Assembly (NCBI RefSeq): GCF_014648175.1
Contig: NZ_BMQP01000013.1
Span: 62,001-126,000 of the forward strand
Origin: Planobispora rosea
Lineage (GTDB): Bacteria; Actinomycetota; Actinomycetes; Streptosporangiales; Streptosporangiaceae
Length of the DNA: 64,000 bases
Direction of reading: 5' to 3'
Shown: one piece after another, positions 17,095 through 25,212 of the stretch
Position numbering within the stretch: position 1 is the stretch's first letter
Layout: each line of letters starts with the position of its first letter
The notes under the pieces: model-generated
Told to the model about the DNA's origin: nothing
The model's database searches: none
The model's input: only the letters and a program-made list of their open reading frames with translations
Position numbers and translations under genes: made by a program

Positions 17095-17528
17095 GGGTGC
17101 TCCCTCACGAGCGCATTGATGATCTTGATCAGTTCCGCGGCGTCGCCCAGGCCCCCCAGGATGATGATCTTCATACTGGCTCTCCCCTCGTCGTAGACCG
17201 TCTCGACACGGAGGTTTCCATCCCCGTACGGCCGGACCGAGACGGCGGCCAGGAGCGTGTTGCTCAGCCGGGTCATCTCCTCGCGGCCGATCGCGTCGAT
17301 CTGCACGATGCCGGACATCTCAACGTGCCGGCTGCGCCGTACCGTCTCGGCGACGGGCGGCTCCACCGGATGCCCGGTGAACGCCTCCAGATCCTCGCGC
17401 GCGATCCTGTACTGCTTGCCGATGCGGACGGCTTTCAGCCTCCCGTCGCGCACATAACCGCGTACCGTCTTGACGTGCAGGCCCAGCAGGTTGGCCACCT
17501 GCTCGACCGAGTACGGCTGCTGGGACAC
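17091..17528 (-). CDS. Excisionase-type helix-turn-helix DNA-binding protein
   Basis: GTG 17528 (V-S-Q-Q-P-Y-S-V-E-Q-V) is chosen because GGAGAGGGG precedes it at a good distance; the ATG at 17555 lies inside a perfect dyad. About 145 residues. Residues ~5-55 form a MerR/Xis-like winged helix (YSVEQVANLLGLHVKTVRGYVRDGRLKAV, IGKQYRIAREDLEAF). The C-terminal half (VEMSGIVQIDAIGREEMTRLSNTLLAA, IIILGGLGDAAELIKIINAL) is a separate effector-like domain. First gene of an operon with the hydrolase remnant and DUF4180; the dyad at 17554-17602 just upstream is its likely operator. Confidence 0.85.
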   Translation of the reverse strand: MSQQPYSVEQVANLLGLHVKTVRGYVRDGRLKAVRIGKQYRIAREDLEAFTGHPVEPPVAETVRRSRHVEMSGIVQIDAIGREEMTRLSNTLLAAVSVRPYGDGNLRVETVYDEGRASMKIIILGGLGDAAELIKIINALVREHP

Positions 17529-17553
17529 GATCCCCTCTCCGGAGTGTCGATGC

Positions 17554-17602
17554 ATTCCCTAACGTACCCCATCATCCCCCTTCATGGGGGAGGTTAGGGA
17601 AT
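17554..17602. promoter_or_regulatory. Two-step inverted repeat upstream of the excisionase-type regulator operon
   Basis: Outer arms ATTCCCTAAC (17554-17563) and GTTAGGGAAT (17593-17602) are perfectly complementary. Three bases further in, CCCCAT (17567-17572) pairs with ATGGGG (17584-17589). The structure is symmetric around base 17578 and lies 26-74 bp before the GTG start. A further TAGGGA repeat follows at about 17606-17611. Best read as an autoregulatory operator. Confidence 0.65.
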
Positions 17603-17781
17603 CATAGGGAGTTTTCGTGAGGAGGAGACCGCGTCGCAGGGTCCGGCGGAGGCGTGCCCGGAGACGCGGCGAACTCCGGGAGAGCGGGCACACCGGGAGA
17701 GCAGGGACACCGGGAGCACCGGCAGTCCCTTACAAGTAATGATCAAGCGATCGACAAGCCGGATCCCGTAGCTTCCCCCGC

Positions 17782-18423
17782 ATGGGCAAGCGATCCTCCA
17801 TCCTCGCAGCGCTGGCGGCGGCCACCGCACTGGCCGCCCCGGCACCGTCCGCATGGGCCTCACCCGCCTCGGCGTCGAACGCCACGGCCTTCTCCTTCCG
17901 GGGCATGAACCTGAAACTCCCCTCTGGCTGGAAGGTGCACCGTGACGGGGACCGGATCGTGGTGGCGACCGGTAAGTGCGCGACACCGGCCCCCTTCGCC
18001 CCGGATTGCCGGGGATTCTGGATCTTCGGTCCGAAGGCGTTCACCAAGGTCCCGGTCGGGGGCGGTTCCTTCACCTACACGGGCAAGCAGCAGTTCTACC
18101 CCTTCAGCGGCCTGACGACCTGCCCCTTCAGCTCCAAGACCGCCTGGTCGCCCGGCGAGAAGGCCGCCTCGACGGGTCTGCGCGCGGTCGGGCGGGGGCA
18201 CCGGGCGACGCACACCGCCTGGCCCACCACATGCGTGACGCACAACGGCGGACGGCACACGGCGAGCTTCACCCAGCGGGAGTGGTTCCTGCCCACGTCG
18301 AAGATCCTGGTGGTGGACGTGTGGAGCACCCGGCAGCTGCCGAGCGTGCTGAAGAACGCCACCTGGAGCCGACCTCCGAGCCCGCGCGATATCGGGACGC
18401 GCGACCGCCCGGGCGCACGGTAG
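17782..18423 (+). CDS. Secreted protein of unknown function
   Basis: 213 residues. A Sec signal peptide (KRSSILAALAAATALAAPAPSAWA, cleavage near ASA) precedes a mature domain beginning FSFRGMNLKLPSGWKVHRDGDRIVVATGKC. Four cysteines (KC, DC, TC, TTC) suggest two disulfides. The pattern of a short beta-strand, then GWKV...GDRIVV, is frequent in actinomycete secreted proteins of unknown role. No catalytic motif recognised. It starts 253 bp after the regulator start on the opposite strand and ends 110 bp before a sulfotransferase gene. Confidence 0.8.
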   Translation: MGKRSSILAALAAATALAAPAPSAWASPASASNATAFSFRGMNLKLPSGWKVHRDGDRIVVATGKCATPAPFAPDCRGFWIFGPKAFTKVPVGGGSFTYTGKQQFYPFSGLTTCPFSSKTAWSPGEKAASTGLRAVGRGHRATHTAWPTTCVTHNGGRHTASFTQREWFLPTSKILVVDVWSTRQLPSVLKNATWSRPPSPRDIGTRDRPGAR

Positions 18424-18533
18424 CCTCTGGCGCCCCCGCAGCTCCGCGGGAAGCTCCGCACGCCCGGTCTCGACGGCTCGCGGACCGTCGCGGCCGGGCC
18501 GGCGTCCACTGATCGACAGACAGGAGAAAGCCC

Positions 18534-19424
18534 ATGTCCACGCCCCCCGTCAGGTACAGGTCCGAGGACGAGGACAGCGGCCGGTGGGACCGGTTCCCCT
18601 TCCGGCAGGGCGACATCGTCATCAGCACGCGCTCGAAGAGCGGCACGACGTGGATGCAGATGATCTGCGCCCTGCTGGTCTTCCAGACCCCCGACCTTCC
18701 GGAGCCGCTGTCGGCGATGTCCCCCTGGCTGGACCACCTGGTCACCCCGGAGGAGGAGGTGTACGCGCGGCTCGCGGCCCAGCGGCACCGGCGGTTCGTC
18801 AAGACGCACACGCCGCTCGACGGGGTTCCGGTCGACGAACGCGCCACCTACATCGTGGTGGCACGCCACCCCCTCGACATGGCCGTCTCGCTCTACCACC
18901 AGGGCGACAACATCGACGGAGAGCGGCTCCGCGCGCTCACGGACCAGCCGGAGCCCGCCGGACCGCCGGCGCCGAAGCCGTCCCTGCGCGAGTGGCTGCT
19001 CCGGTGGATCGGCAAGGACGTCTCCCCCGCCGAGGAGATGGACTCCCTGCCCGGGGTGATGTGGCACCTGTCGGACGCCTGGGAGCGGCGCCTCCGGCAG
19101 CCGAACGTCCTCCTGGTCCACTACGACGACCTGCTGGCCGACCTGGAGGGCGAGATGCGCGGGCTTGCCCGGTCACTGGATGTCGACGTGCCGGAGGAGG
19201 TGTGGCCGGCGCTGGTGGAGGCCGCCACCTTCGACAGCATGAGGTCCCGCGCCGACCGGCTCGCACCGAACACCGCCGGCGTGCTGAAGGACACCTCCGC
19301 GTTCTTCCGCCGGGGCACGTCCGGCTCGGGCCGCGAGCTGCTCACCGGCGACGAGCTGGCCCGCTACCACGAGCGGACGCGCCGGCTGGCCCCGCCGGAA
19401 CTGCTGGAGTGGCTGCACCGCTGA
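18534..19424 (+). CDS. Sulfotransferase domain-containing protein
   Basis: 296 residues. The PAPS 5'-phosphosulfate loop is at residues ~33-40 (RSKSGTTW), the substrate/catalytic region contains RFVKTHTPLDGVP (the His expected to act as base), and the 3'-phosphate-binding motif is VVARHPLDMAVSLYHQ. The C-terminal part holds the conserved region near FFRRGTSG. It resembles cytosolic SULT-type enzymes that transfer sulfate to small hydroxylated molecules. AGGAG lies about 8 nt before ATG 18534. Flanking genes encode small secreted proteins and give no clue to the acceptor. Confidence 0.9.
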   Translation: MSTPPVRYRSEDEDSGRWDRFPFRQGDIVISTRSKSGTTWMQMICALLVFQTPDLPEPLSAMSPWLDHLVTPEEEVYARLAAQRHRRFVKTHTPLDGVPVDERATYIVVARHPLDMAVSLYHQGDNIDGERLRALTDQPEPAGPPAPKPSLREWLLRWIGKDVSPAEEMDSLPGVMWHLSDAWERRLRQPNVLLVHYDDLLADLEGEMRGLARSLDVDVPEEVWPALVEAATFDSMRSRADRLAPNTAGVLKDTSAFFRRGTSGSGRELLTGDELARYHERTRRLAPPELLEWLHR

Positions 19425-19474
19425 TCTTCCATTTCCCCTGCAACCCGATATTCCATCTGAAATGAGGAAATGAA

Positions 19475-20008
19475 ATGAAGAGCCTGACCGCCCGGCGGCT
19501 GAACCGTTCGGCACTGGTGGCGGCGCTGGCCGGAGGCGTGCTCCTGGCCGGGGCCGTCCCCGCCGCCACCGCCGAGACCACCGGGTCCGCCACGCGCGCC
19601 GCCCACGCGAAGAGCACGCTGGGCCCGTTCGGGTACGGCGGTGTGAAGCTCGGGATGAGCGCCAAGCAGGCCAGGGCCACCGGGAAGATCACCCGTACGG
19701 ACAGCTCGGGGCCGTGCTCGGCCTGGGCCCTGAAGGCCCACCCGACGGGCCAGGGCCTGCTCATCTCCAGGCGGGTCGGCGTGGCCGTGATCTTCGCCCC
19801 CAGAGGCGTCGCGACCCCCCAGGGCATCAAGCTCGGCTCCACCGCCAAGCAGCTGAAGAAGGCCTACCCCCGCCTGAAGGAGTCCGCGAGCGGGTATCCC
19901 TACGCCTCCGTCCCGGGCAATCCGAAGGCCCACTACATCTTCCTGCTGAGGAACGGCAAGATCTACCAGCTGGGCCTGGCCCTCAACCGGCAGGACTGCG
20001 CCAACTAG
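19475..20008 (+). CDS. Small secreted protein of unknown function
   Basis: 177 residues with a Sec signal peptide (ALVAALAGGVLLAGAVPAATA). The mature part contains two copies of a weak motif, GGVKLGMSAKQARATG and GIKLGSTAKQLKKAYP, spaced about 70 residues, each a loop-helix element seen in BLIP/SmpA-like repeats; this relation is inference. Two cysteines (GPCSAW and QDCAN at the end) could pair. The leader between the sulfotransferase stop and ATG 19475 is AT-rich for this window, with GAGGAA before the start. Confidence 0.8.
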   Translation: MKSLTARRLNRSALVAALAGGVLLAGAVPAATAETTGSATRAAHAKSTLGPFGYGGVKLGMSAKQARATGKITRTDSSGPCSAWALKAHPTGQGLLISRRVGVAVIFAPRGVATPQGIKLGSTAKQLKKAYPRLKESASGYPYASVPGNPKAHYIFLLRNGKIYQLGLALNRQDCAN

Positions 20009-20053
20009 CGCTCCCGCGGGCCCCGCCCCCGCCCTCGCTGTCCCGCCCCCCGG

Positions 20054-21559
20054 TCAGCCGCCCCGGCCGGGGGTACGGCCAGGCCCGCGCAGCAGGAGCA
20101 CGACCAGCGCGGCGACGGCGGCCATCAGCACGGCGCCGACCCCCGCGGCGATGTGGAATCCGTGCACGAAGGCGGCACGGGCCACCCCGAGAAGCTGCTC
20201 CGCCGATCGCGAGGGAAGATCCTCCGCCACGGCGACGGCCGCGGCGAGATTGTCACGCGCGGCTTCGGGGACGCCCGTCGAGGAGGTCTGCCAGCGGTAG
20301 GCCGCGGTGATGATGCTTCCGATCACGGCGATGCCGAGCGCGCCACCGAGCTGGGGAGCCGTCGAGGAGATCGCCGCGGCGGCGCCGGCCCGGTGCGCGG
20401 GAGCCGAGCCGACGACCAGATCGGTGGCCAGCGCCATCATCGGCCCGAGCCCGGCCGAGACCACCACGGCACCGGTGACGAGCACCGCCAGCCCGCCGGT
20501 CTGGGTGAGCACCACATATCCGGCGGCGGAGACGGCGAGCCCGGCTGCAATGATCATCGGTGGACGCGCCACGCGCGTGAGCCTCGGGGCCAGCGTCGAG
20601 CCGGCGATGACGCCCACGGCCGACGGAGCCGTCCACAGGCCCGCCTCCAACGGCGACAGTCCTTGGACCAGCTGCAGATACTGGGCGATGGCGTAGTTGG
20701 ACCCCCACAGGACGAAGATGCCCAGTGCCAGCGTGGCCGCCGCCGTACTGAACACCCGGTCGGAGAACAGCCGCAGGTCGACGAGGGGATCGGCCAGCGT
20801 GCGCTGCCTGGCCACGAACACCAGCGCCACCAGGCCGCCCGCCAGCACCGCGGCCGACGGCAGCGGCGCCGGGCCGTCGGCCGCGATCTGCTTGAGCCCG
20901 TACACGACGGGGAGCACCGCCCCCAGCGACAACAACGCGCTGAGCACGTCCAGCCGCCCGGGCTGCGGGTCACGGTGCTCAGGAAGCAGCAGAGGTCCCA
21001 GCACCAGCAGAACCGCCATCACGGGTACGGCGAGCAGGAACGCCGCCCCCCACCAGAAACGCTCCAGCAGCCACCCGCCCACCAGCGGGCCGATCGCCGT
21101 ACCGCCCGACACACTGGCCACGATGACGCCGATCGCGACCGCCCGCTGCCGCGGATCGGTGAACATCGAGGTCACCAGCGACAGGACGGAGGGCATGAGC
21201 GTCGCCCCCGCGACTCCCATCAGCGCGCGGGCGGCGATCAAGCTGCCCGGATCCGGGGCATACGCCGCCAGCGCGGAGACGATCCCGTACGTCGCCGCCC
21301 CGATGAGCAGCAACCGCCGCCGGCCGATCCGATCACCCCAGGCTCCCATCGTGATCAGCGAGCCGGCCAGCAGGAAGGCGTACACGTCCACGATCCACAA
21401 CAGCTGGGTGCCCCCGGCTCCCAGGTCGCGGCCGATGGCGGGCAGGGCCAGGTTCGTGACGGTCAGTTCCAGGGAGGCGAGCAGGGCCGGCAGGGTGAGC
21501 ACGGCCAGGCCGATCCACTCGCGCCGACCGGCCGCCGCGGTCCTCGAAGACGTGATCAT
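20054..21559 (-). CDS. MFS transporter, DHA2 (14-TM) drug-exporter type
   Basis: 501 residues with about 14 hydrophobic segments. Family motifs: LELTVTNLALPAIGRDLGAG in TM1, WIVDVYAFLLAGSLITMGAWGDRIGRRRLLLIG (motif A) and GPLVGGWL (motif C, exporter type). Proton-driven efflux of hydrophobic drugs or endogenous products is the expected role. It starts 168 bp from a divergent aldo/keto reductase gene, and an inverted repeat lies 18-33 bp upstream of its ATG; no regulator gene is adjacent. Confidence 0.9.
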   Translation of the reverse strand: MITSSRTAAAGRREWIGLAVLTLPALLASLELTVTNLALPAIGRDLGAGGTQLLWIVDVYAFLLAGSLITMGAWGDRIGRRRLLLIGAATYGIVSALAAYAPDPGSLIAARALMGVAGATLMPSVLSLVTSMFTDPRQRAVAIGVIVASVSGGTAIGPLVGGWLLERFWWGAAFLLAVPVMAVLLVLGPLLLPEHRDPQPGRLDVLSALLSLGAVLPVVYGLKQIAADGPAPLPSAAVLAGGLVALVFVARQRTLADPLVDLRLFSDRVFSTAAATLALGIFVLWGSNYAIAQYLQLVQGLSPLEAGLWTAPSAVGVIAGSTLAPRLTRVARPPMIIAAGLAVSAAGYVVLTQTGGLAVLVTGAVVVSAGLGPMMALATDLVVGSAPAHRAGAAAAISSTAPQLGGALGIAVIGSIITAAYRWQTSSTGVPEAARDNLAAAVAVAEDLPSRSAEQLLGVARAAFVHGFHIAAGVGAVLMAAVAALVVLLLRGPGRTPGRGG

Positions 21560-21576
21560 ATAACCAAGGATGAAAC

Positions 21577-21592
21577 CTCAACATAAATTGAG
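21577..21592. promoter_or_regulatory. Inverted repeat upstream of the MFS exporter
   Basis: CTCAA (21577-21581) and TTGAG (21588-21592) are exact inverted arms with a six-base AT-rich spacer, in the AT-rich upstream region of the MFS gene. The form fits a MarR- or TetR-type operator. No regulator gene flanks it, so the cognate protein would be elsewhere. Confidence 0.4.
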
Positions 21593-21727
21593 ATCAAGAT
21601 GCTGAAGGCGGCACCCCGGTAACCCGGCCGACGGGCGGGCCGTCCGTCGCGCGGCGCACGGCCGGTGGTCGCCGGGCCGTACGGCGGTCGTAGGCTGGGG
21701 CGGTCAGCAAGATCGGGAGGGTTTGCG

Positions 21728-22702
21728 ATGGAGTACGTCCGTCTGGGCTCGACGGGAACGAAGGTCTCGCGGGTCTGCCTGGGCATGATGAGTTACGGCA
21801 GTCCGGACCGGTGGGGCGAGTGGGTACTGGACGAGGCCGCGGCCGAGCCGATCGTCCGGCGGGCCGCCGAGGCCGGGGTGACGTTCTTCGACACCGCCGA
21901 CGTCTATTCCGGCGGGGCCAGCGAGGAGGTCACCGGCCGGCTGCTGAGCCGGATCTTCCCGTCCCGGGAGGACTACGTGCTGGCCACCAAGGTGTTCTTC
22001 CCGGTCGGCAAGGGGGTCAACGACCGGGGCCTGTCGCGCAAGCACATCATGGCCGGCATCGACGCCTCGCTGCGCCGCCTGGGCACCGATTATGTGGATC
22101 TGTACCAGATCCACCGATGGGACGACGAGACGCCGATCGAGGAGACCATGGCCGCGCTGCACGAGGTCGTGCAGGCGGGCAAGGCCCGCTATCTGGGCGC
22201 CTCCAGCATGGCGGCCTGGCAGTTCGCCAAGGCCCAGCACACCGCCGAGCGCAACGGCTGGACAAAGTTCGTATCGATGCAGAATCACTACAATCTGCTC
22301 TACCGCGAGGAGGAGCGGGAGATGATCCCGCTCTGCCGGGACCAGGGGGTGGGGCTGATCCCGTGGAGCCCGCTGGCCCGGGGCCTGCTCGCCCGCGCCG
22401 GGTCGGAGGAGACGACCGTCCGCACCGGCAGCGACGCGCGCATCGAGGCGCTCTACACCGACGCCGAGAACAACCGGCAGATCCTCGACCGGGTCGCGCA
22501 GGTGGCCCGCGAGCGCGAGACGCCCGCGGCCCGGGTGGCGCTGGCGTGGCTGCTCCACCAGCCGGGCGTGACCGCCCCGATCGTGGGGGCGACCAAGGAC
22601 CGGCACGTGGACGACGCCGTCGCGGCGGTGGACCTGGCCCTGACCGAGAAGGAGATCGCGTTCCTCGCCGAGCCGTACCGCCCCCGCCCGATCGTCTACT
22701 GA
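21728..22702 (+). CDS. Aldo/keto reductase
   Basis: ATG 21728 (MEYVRLGSTGTKVSRVCLG) is the standard family start; GGGAGGG lies upstream. 324 residues. The AKR tetrad is visible: Asp in FFDTADVYS with Tyr, Lys in VLATKVFFPVG, and the region VDLYQIHRWD for His. LGASSMAAWQ and WSPLARGLL follow the canonical order, and the NADPH-binding end includes GATKDRHVDDAV. Catalyses NADPH-dependent reduction of aldehydes or ketones; belongs to the YajO/potassium-channel-beta-like group. Followed by a strong hairpin. Confidence 0.92.
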   Translation: MEYVRLGSTGTKVSRVCLGMMSYGSPDRWGEWVLDEAAAEPIVRRAAEAGVTFFDTADVYSGGASEEVTGRLLSRIFPSREDYVLATKVFFPVGKGVNDRGLSRKHIMAGIDASLRRLGTDYVDLYQIHRWDDETPIEETMAALHEVVQAGKARYLGASSMAAWQFAKAQHTAERNGWTKFVSMQNHYNLLYREEEREMIPLCRDQGVGLIPWSPLARGLLARAGSEETTVRTGSDARIEALYTDAENNRQILDRVAQVARERETPAARVALAWLLHQPGVTAPIVGATKDRHVDDAVAAVDLALTEKEIAFLAEPYRPRPIVY

Positions 22703-22727
22703 CGGATCACGCTCCGGATCCCCGCGT

Positions 22728-22769
22728 GGGACGGCCGGCCGATCGGTTTCCCGCCCGGCCGGCCGTCCC
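22728..22769 (+). terminator. Strong hairpin after the aldo/keto reductase gene
   Basis: Fourteen-base arms GGGACGGCCGGCCG (22728-22741) and CGGCCGGCCGTCCC (22756-22769) pair perfectly across a 14-base loop, 25 bp past the stop. No T-run follows, as is usual for actinomycete terminators. Confidence 0.7.
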
Positions 22770-23087
22770 CGCGCGCAGGGCGGCCTTATTCCATTTCATT
22801 CTGTTTTATTCCGTTGAGGCGGCCGTACGGCGGGTCGTAGACTCGGCGGAGATTGCTTCCGCCGGGCGGTGTGCCCGGCCGATCACGAGAAGGCGATGCC
22901 ATGGTTGCCCCCCGGTCACACCGGGGCGGATGACGGAGCGGCCGTTCCGGCGGCCATCGCGGCGCGTGCGAACGCGTCCGCTCTCCGGCGTGTGAACGCG
23001 CCTGCTCGTTGTGCCCCGGTTCGTTGAGGATCTTCTGTCTTCCCGCGCGGCGACGGTTCGCCGCGCACTCGATCTGGAGCACATCAA
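22770..23087 (+). other. Long leader before the methyltransferase gene, with two small hairpins and a possible 10-codon ORF
   Basis: After the terminator hairpin there is no clear gene until GTG 23088. The stretch opens with a T-rich segment (~22785-22815). Two hairpin-capable repeats follow: CGGCGGA / TCCGCCG near 22844-22864, and CCCCGGT (22910-22916) / ACCGGGG (22920-22926) with a three-base loop. A ten-codon ORF (ATG 22901, stop 22931-22933) with AAGG seven bases upstream overlaps the second hairpin. It could be a leader peptide for the downstream gene, but nothing in its codons points to a ligand. Confidence 0.3.
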
Positions 23088-23846
23088 GTGTCGAACGACT
23101 CTCTGTCCGCGTGGTACGCGGACTTCTTCACCGAGCTGCCCAACGCCTTCTGGCGGGCGGCCGTCCCCGAGGCGGCCACCGCGGCCGAGGTCTCCTTCGT
23201 CTCCCGCCTCGCCGGGCTCCGGCCCGGGTCCCGGGTGCTGGACGTGGCCTGCGGCAGCGGGCGGCACGCCCTCGGACTCGCCCGGCGGGGCCACCGGGTC
23301 ACCGGGCTGGACGTGTCGGCCGAGGCCATCGCGTACGCCCGTGACGCCGCCGCCCGGGAAGGGCTCGACATCGATCTCCGGGTGGGCGACATGCGGGAAC
23401 TCCCCGCCGGCGTCCGGGCCGACGCGGCGATCTGCATGGGCAACGCCTTCGGCTACCTGGAGCACACCGGCACCCAGGAGTTCCTGTCCGATCTCGCCGG
23501 GATCGTCGTGCCCGGCGGCTCCCTGGTCCTGGACTACGCCTTCGTGGCCGAGTCGCTGCTGCCGAACCTGGAGATGGAGGAGCCGCCGATGACGATCGGC
23601 GGGGTGGAGGCGGTCTCGGTCAACGAGTACGACGTCGTCAACAGCCGCTGGCTGACCTCCTTCACCTTCCGCCGGGGCGGACAGGAGCACCGGGGGACGT
23701 CCGTGCAGCACGTCTACACGACGGCGGAGCTCGTCCGGCTGGTCACCGCGGCCGGGTTCACCGGTGCCGAGCTGTACGGCGACGCCGACGGCACGCCGTA
23801 CCGGTTCGGCAGCCCCCGGCTGCTGCTGGTGGCCCGGCGGCCGTGA
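23088..23846 (+). CDS. Class I SAM-dependent methyltransferase
   Basis: 252 residues starting at GTG 23088 (V-S-N-D-S-L-S-A-W-Y). Motif I is VLDVACGSGRHALGLA, motif II GLDVSAEAIAYARDAA, then DMRELPAGVRADAAICMGNAFGYL and a GGSLVLDYAF strand. This is a stand-alone small-molecule methyltransferase of the type often annotated as methyltransferase domain 25. No acceptor is implied by the neighbours. The long untranslated leader is described separately. Confidence 0.88.
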   Translation: MSNDSLSAWYADFFTELPNAFWRAAVPEAATAAEVSFVSRLAGLRPGSRVLDVACGSGRHALGLARRGHRVTGLDVSAEAIAYARDAAAREGLDIDLRVGDMRELPAGVRADAAICMGNAFGYLEHTGTQEFLSDLAGIVVPGGSLVLDYAFVAESLLPNLEMEEPPMTIGGVEAVSVNEYDVVNSRWLTSFTFRRGGQEHRGTSVQHVYTTAELVRLVTAAGFTGAELYGDADGTPYRFGSPRLLLVARRP

Positions 23847-23986
23847 CCCACCGGCCGGTCGGCCGTAGGGGCGCCGGCAGATCCTCTTGACCCCGCGGCC
23901 GGGATCCCGGAACCGGTCCTTCCGTCCGGGACCCCGGCCGCGGGCACTCCCAGGGAGTAAAAGGACACGGTGGTACGGGGCACCGC

Positions 23987-25168
23987 TCAGGACGCGGGCC
24001 CGGCCACCCGCTCGTCCCAGGAGATCCGGTAGTCGTGCATCCAGCCGAGTGCGTTCTTCTTCTCCACCCATCGCATGAACATCGGCATCATGAGATCACG
24101 GAAGAAGGCTCCGGCGGCACCGGGAGCCTTGCCGTCCCCGTTGCGCCTGCCCTGGACCACGATCCGCTCCACCCGGTCCCGCCGCAGCCGCTCGTAGGCG
24201 GTGAACGCGTCGCGGGTGCCGGGGACGTCGCGCAGGCACTTGGCCAGCACCACCGCGTCCTCGATCGCCATGGAGGCGCCCTGCCCCGAGGAGGGCGAGG
24301 CGGCGTGCGCGGCGTCGCCCACGATCACCATGCGCTCGTTGGACCACCTCGGCACGGTCGGGAGGTCGTAGGTGTTCCAGCCGGGCGGGATGTGCTCGGT
24401 GGCGGCGATGATGCCGGACATCGGCCCGGTGTCGCCGGCGAACAGCTCCGTCAGCCGGGCGCGCCACCGTTCAGGGGTGATCGCCGCGAGTTCCTCCCGG
24501 GTCGGCTCCTTGCGGCTGGGCGGGTTGGCGAACCACCACACCTCCCCGTCCGGGTGGATCAGATATCCGAAGAAGCACTTCCCGCCGAAGACGAAGTAGT
24601 ACGTGCCCGGCTCGCCCGGGACCGTGACGCCGCGCGCGAAGCCCCCGGTGTTGAGCAGGCCGACGTGCCGGGCACGGGGCGCGGCGGGATCGATGATCGT
24701 GCGGGTGCGCGAGCGCAGCCCGTCGGCGCCGATCAGCAGGTCGCCCTCGGCGGCGTCCCCGTCGGCGAAGACCGCGCGCACGCCGTCCGGGGTGATCGAG
24801 GCGTCGTCGAGGCGCTTGCCGTAGTGGAACCGCACGCCGCGCCGTACGGCCTCGTCGCGGAGCACCCGGTAGAGGTCGGCGCGCCTGAGCGTGCGGCCGG
24901 GCTGCCGGAGGGAGGCCAGCCGCCTGCCGCGGCCGTTGAGCATCTCCATGCGCGGCGAGTCCATGCCCAGGTCGCGGACCGGGTCGTGCAGGTCGAGGAC
25001 GCGCAGCGCCTCCAGCCCGTTGACCGCGAGGGTGAGGAAGACGCCGACGCCGTCGGAGCCGTGGTCGTAGGCCTCGAAGACCTCGCTGTCGATCCCCGCG
25101 CGCCGCAGGGCCATGGCGGTTACCGGACCGGCGATGCCCCCACCGATGATCAGAGCTTTTTTAGTCAT
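23987..25168 (-). CDS. FAD-dependent monooxygenase (PHBH/TetX-like)
   Basis: ATG 25168 (MTKKALIIGGGIAGP) gives 393 residues; a further ATG at 25183 lies in the operator region. The FAD motif GGGIAG is at the N-terminus, the second FAD motif is IGADGLRSRTR, and the third is VIVGDAAHAASPSSGQGASMAIEDAVVLA. This is the group A flavin monooxygenase layout, acting on aromatic or polycyclic substrates, including antibiotics. It is divergent from a PadR regulator (start 25213), and its start codon lies inside a palindrome, so repression by that PadR protein is likely. Confidence 0.92.
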   Translation of the reverse strand: MTKKALIIGGGIAGPVTAMALRRAGIDSEVFEAYDHGSDGVGVFLTLAVNGLEALRVLDLHDPVRDLGMDSPRMEMLNGRGRRLASLRQPGRTLRRADLYRVLRDEAVRRGVRFHYGKRLDDASITPDGVRAVFADGDAAEGDLLIGADGLRSRTRTIIDPAAPRARHVGLLNTGGFARGVTVPGEPGTYYFVFGGKCFFGYLIHPDGEVWWFANPPSRKEPTREELAAITPERWRARLTELFAGDTGPMSGIIAATEHIPPGWNTYDLPTVPRWSNERMVIVGDAAHAASPSSGQGASMAIEDAVVLAKCLRDVPGTRDAFTAYERLRRDRVERIVVQGRRNGDGKAPGAAGAFFRDLMMPMFMRWVEKKNALGWMHDYRISWDERVAGPAS

Positions 25169-25193
25169 GTCATGACTATACATATCATGACTA
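25162..25193. promoter_or_regulatory. Palindrome plus extra half-site between the monooxygenase and padR genes
   Basis: TAGTCATG (25162-25169), one central T, and CATGACTA (25171-25178) form a perfect 17-bp palindrome. A third copy, CATGACTA, lies at 25186-25193, 15 bp further. The monooxygenase ATG (complement of 25166-25168) is inside the left arm. An ATGT...ACAT pair (25167-25170 and 25180-25183), close to the PadR consensus but with a nine-base spacer, overlaps it. Confidence 0.7.
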
Positions 25194-25212
25194 ATAATGG
25201 GCCAGACCTACC

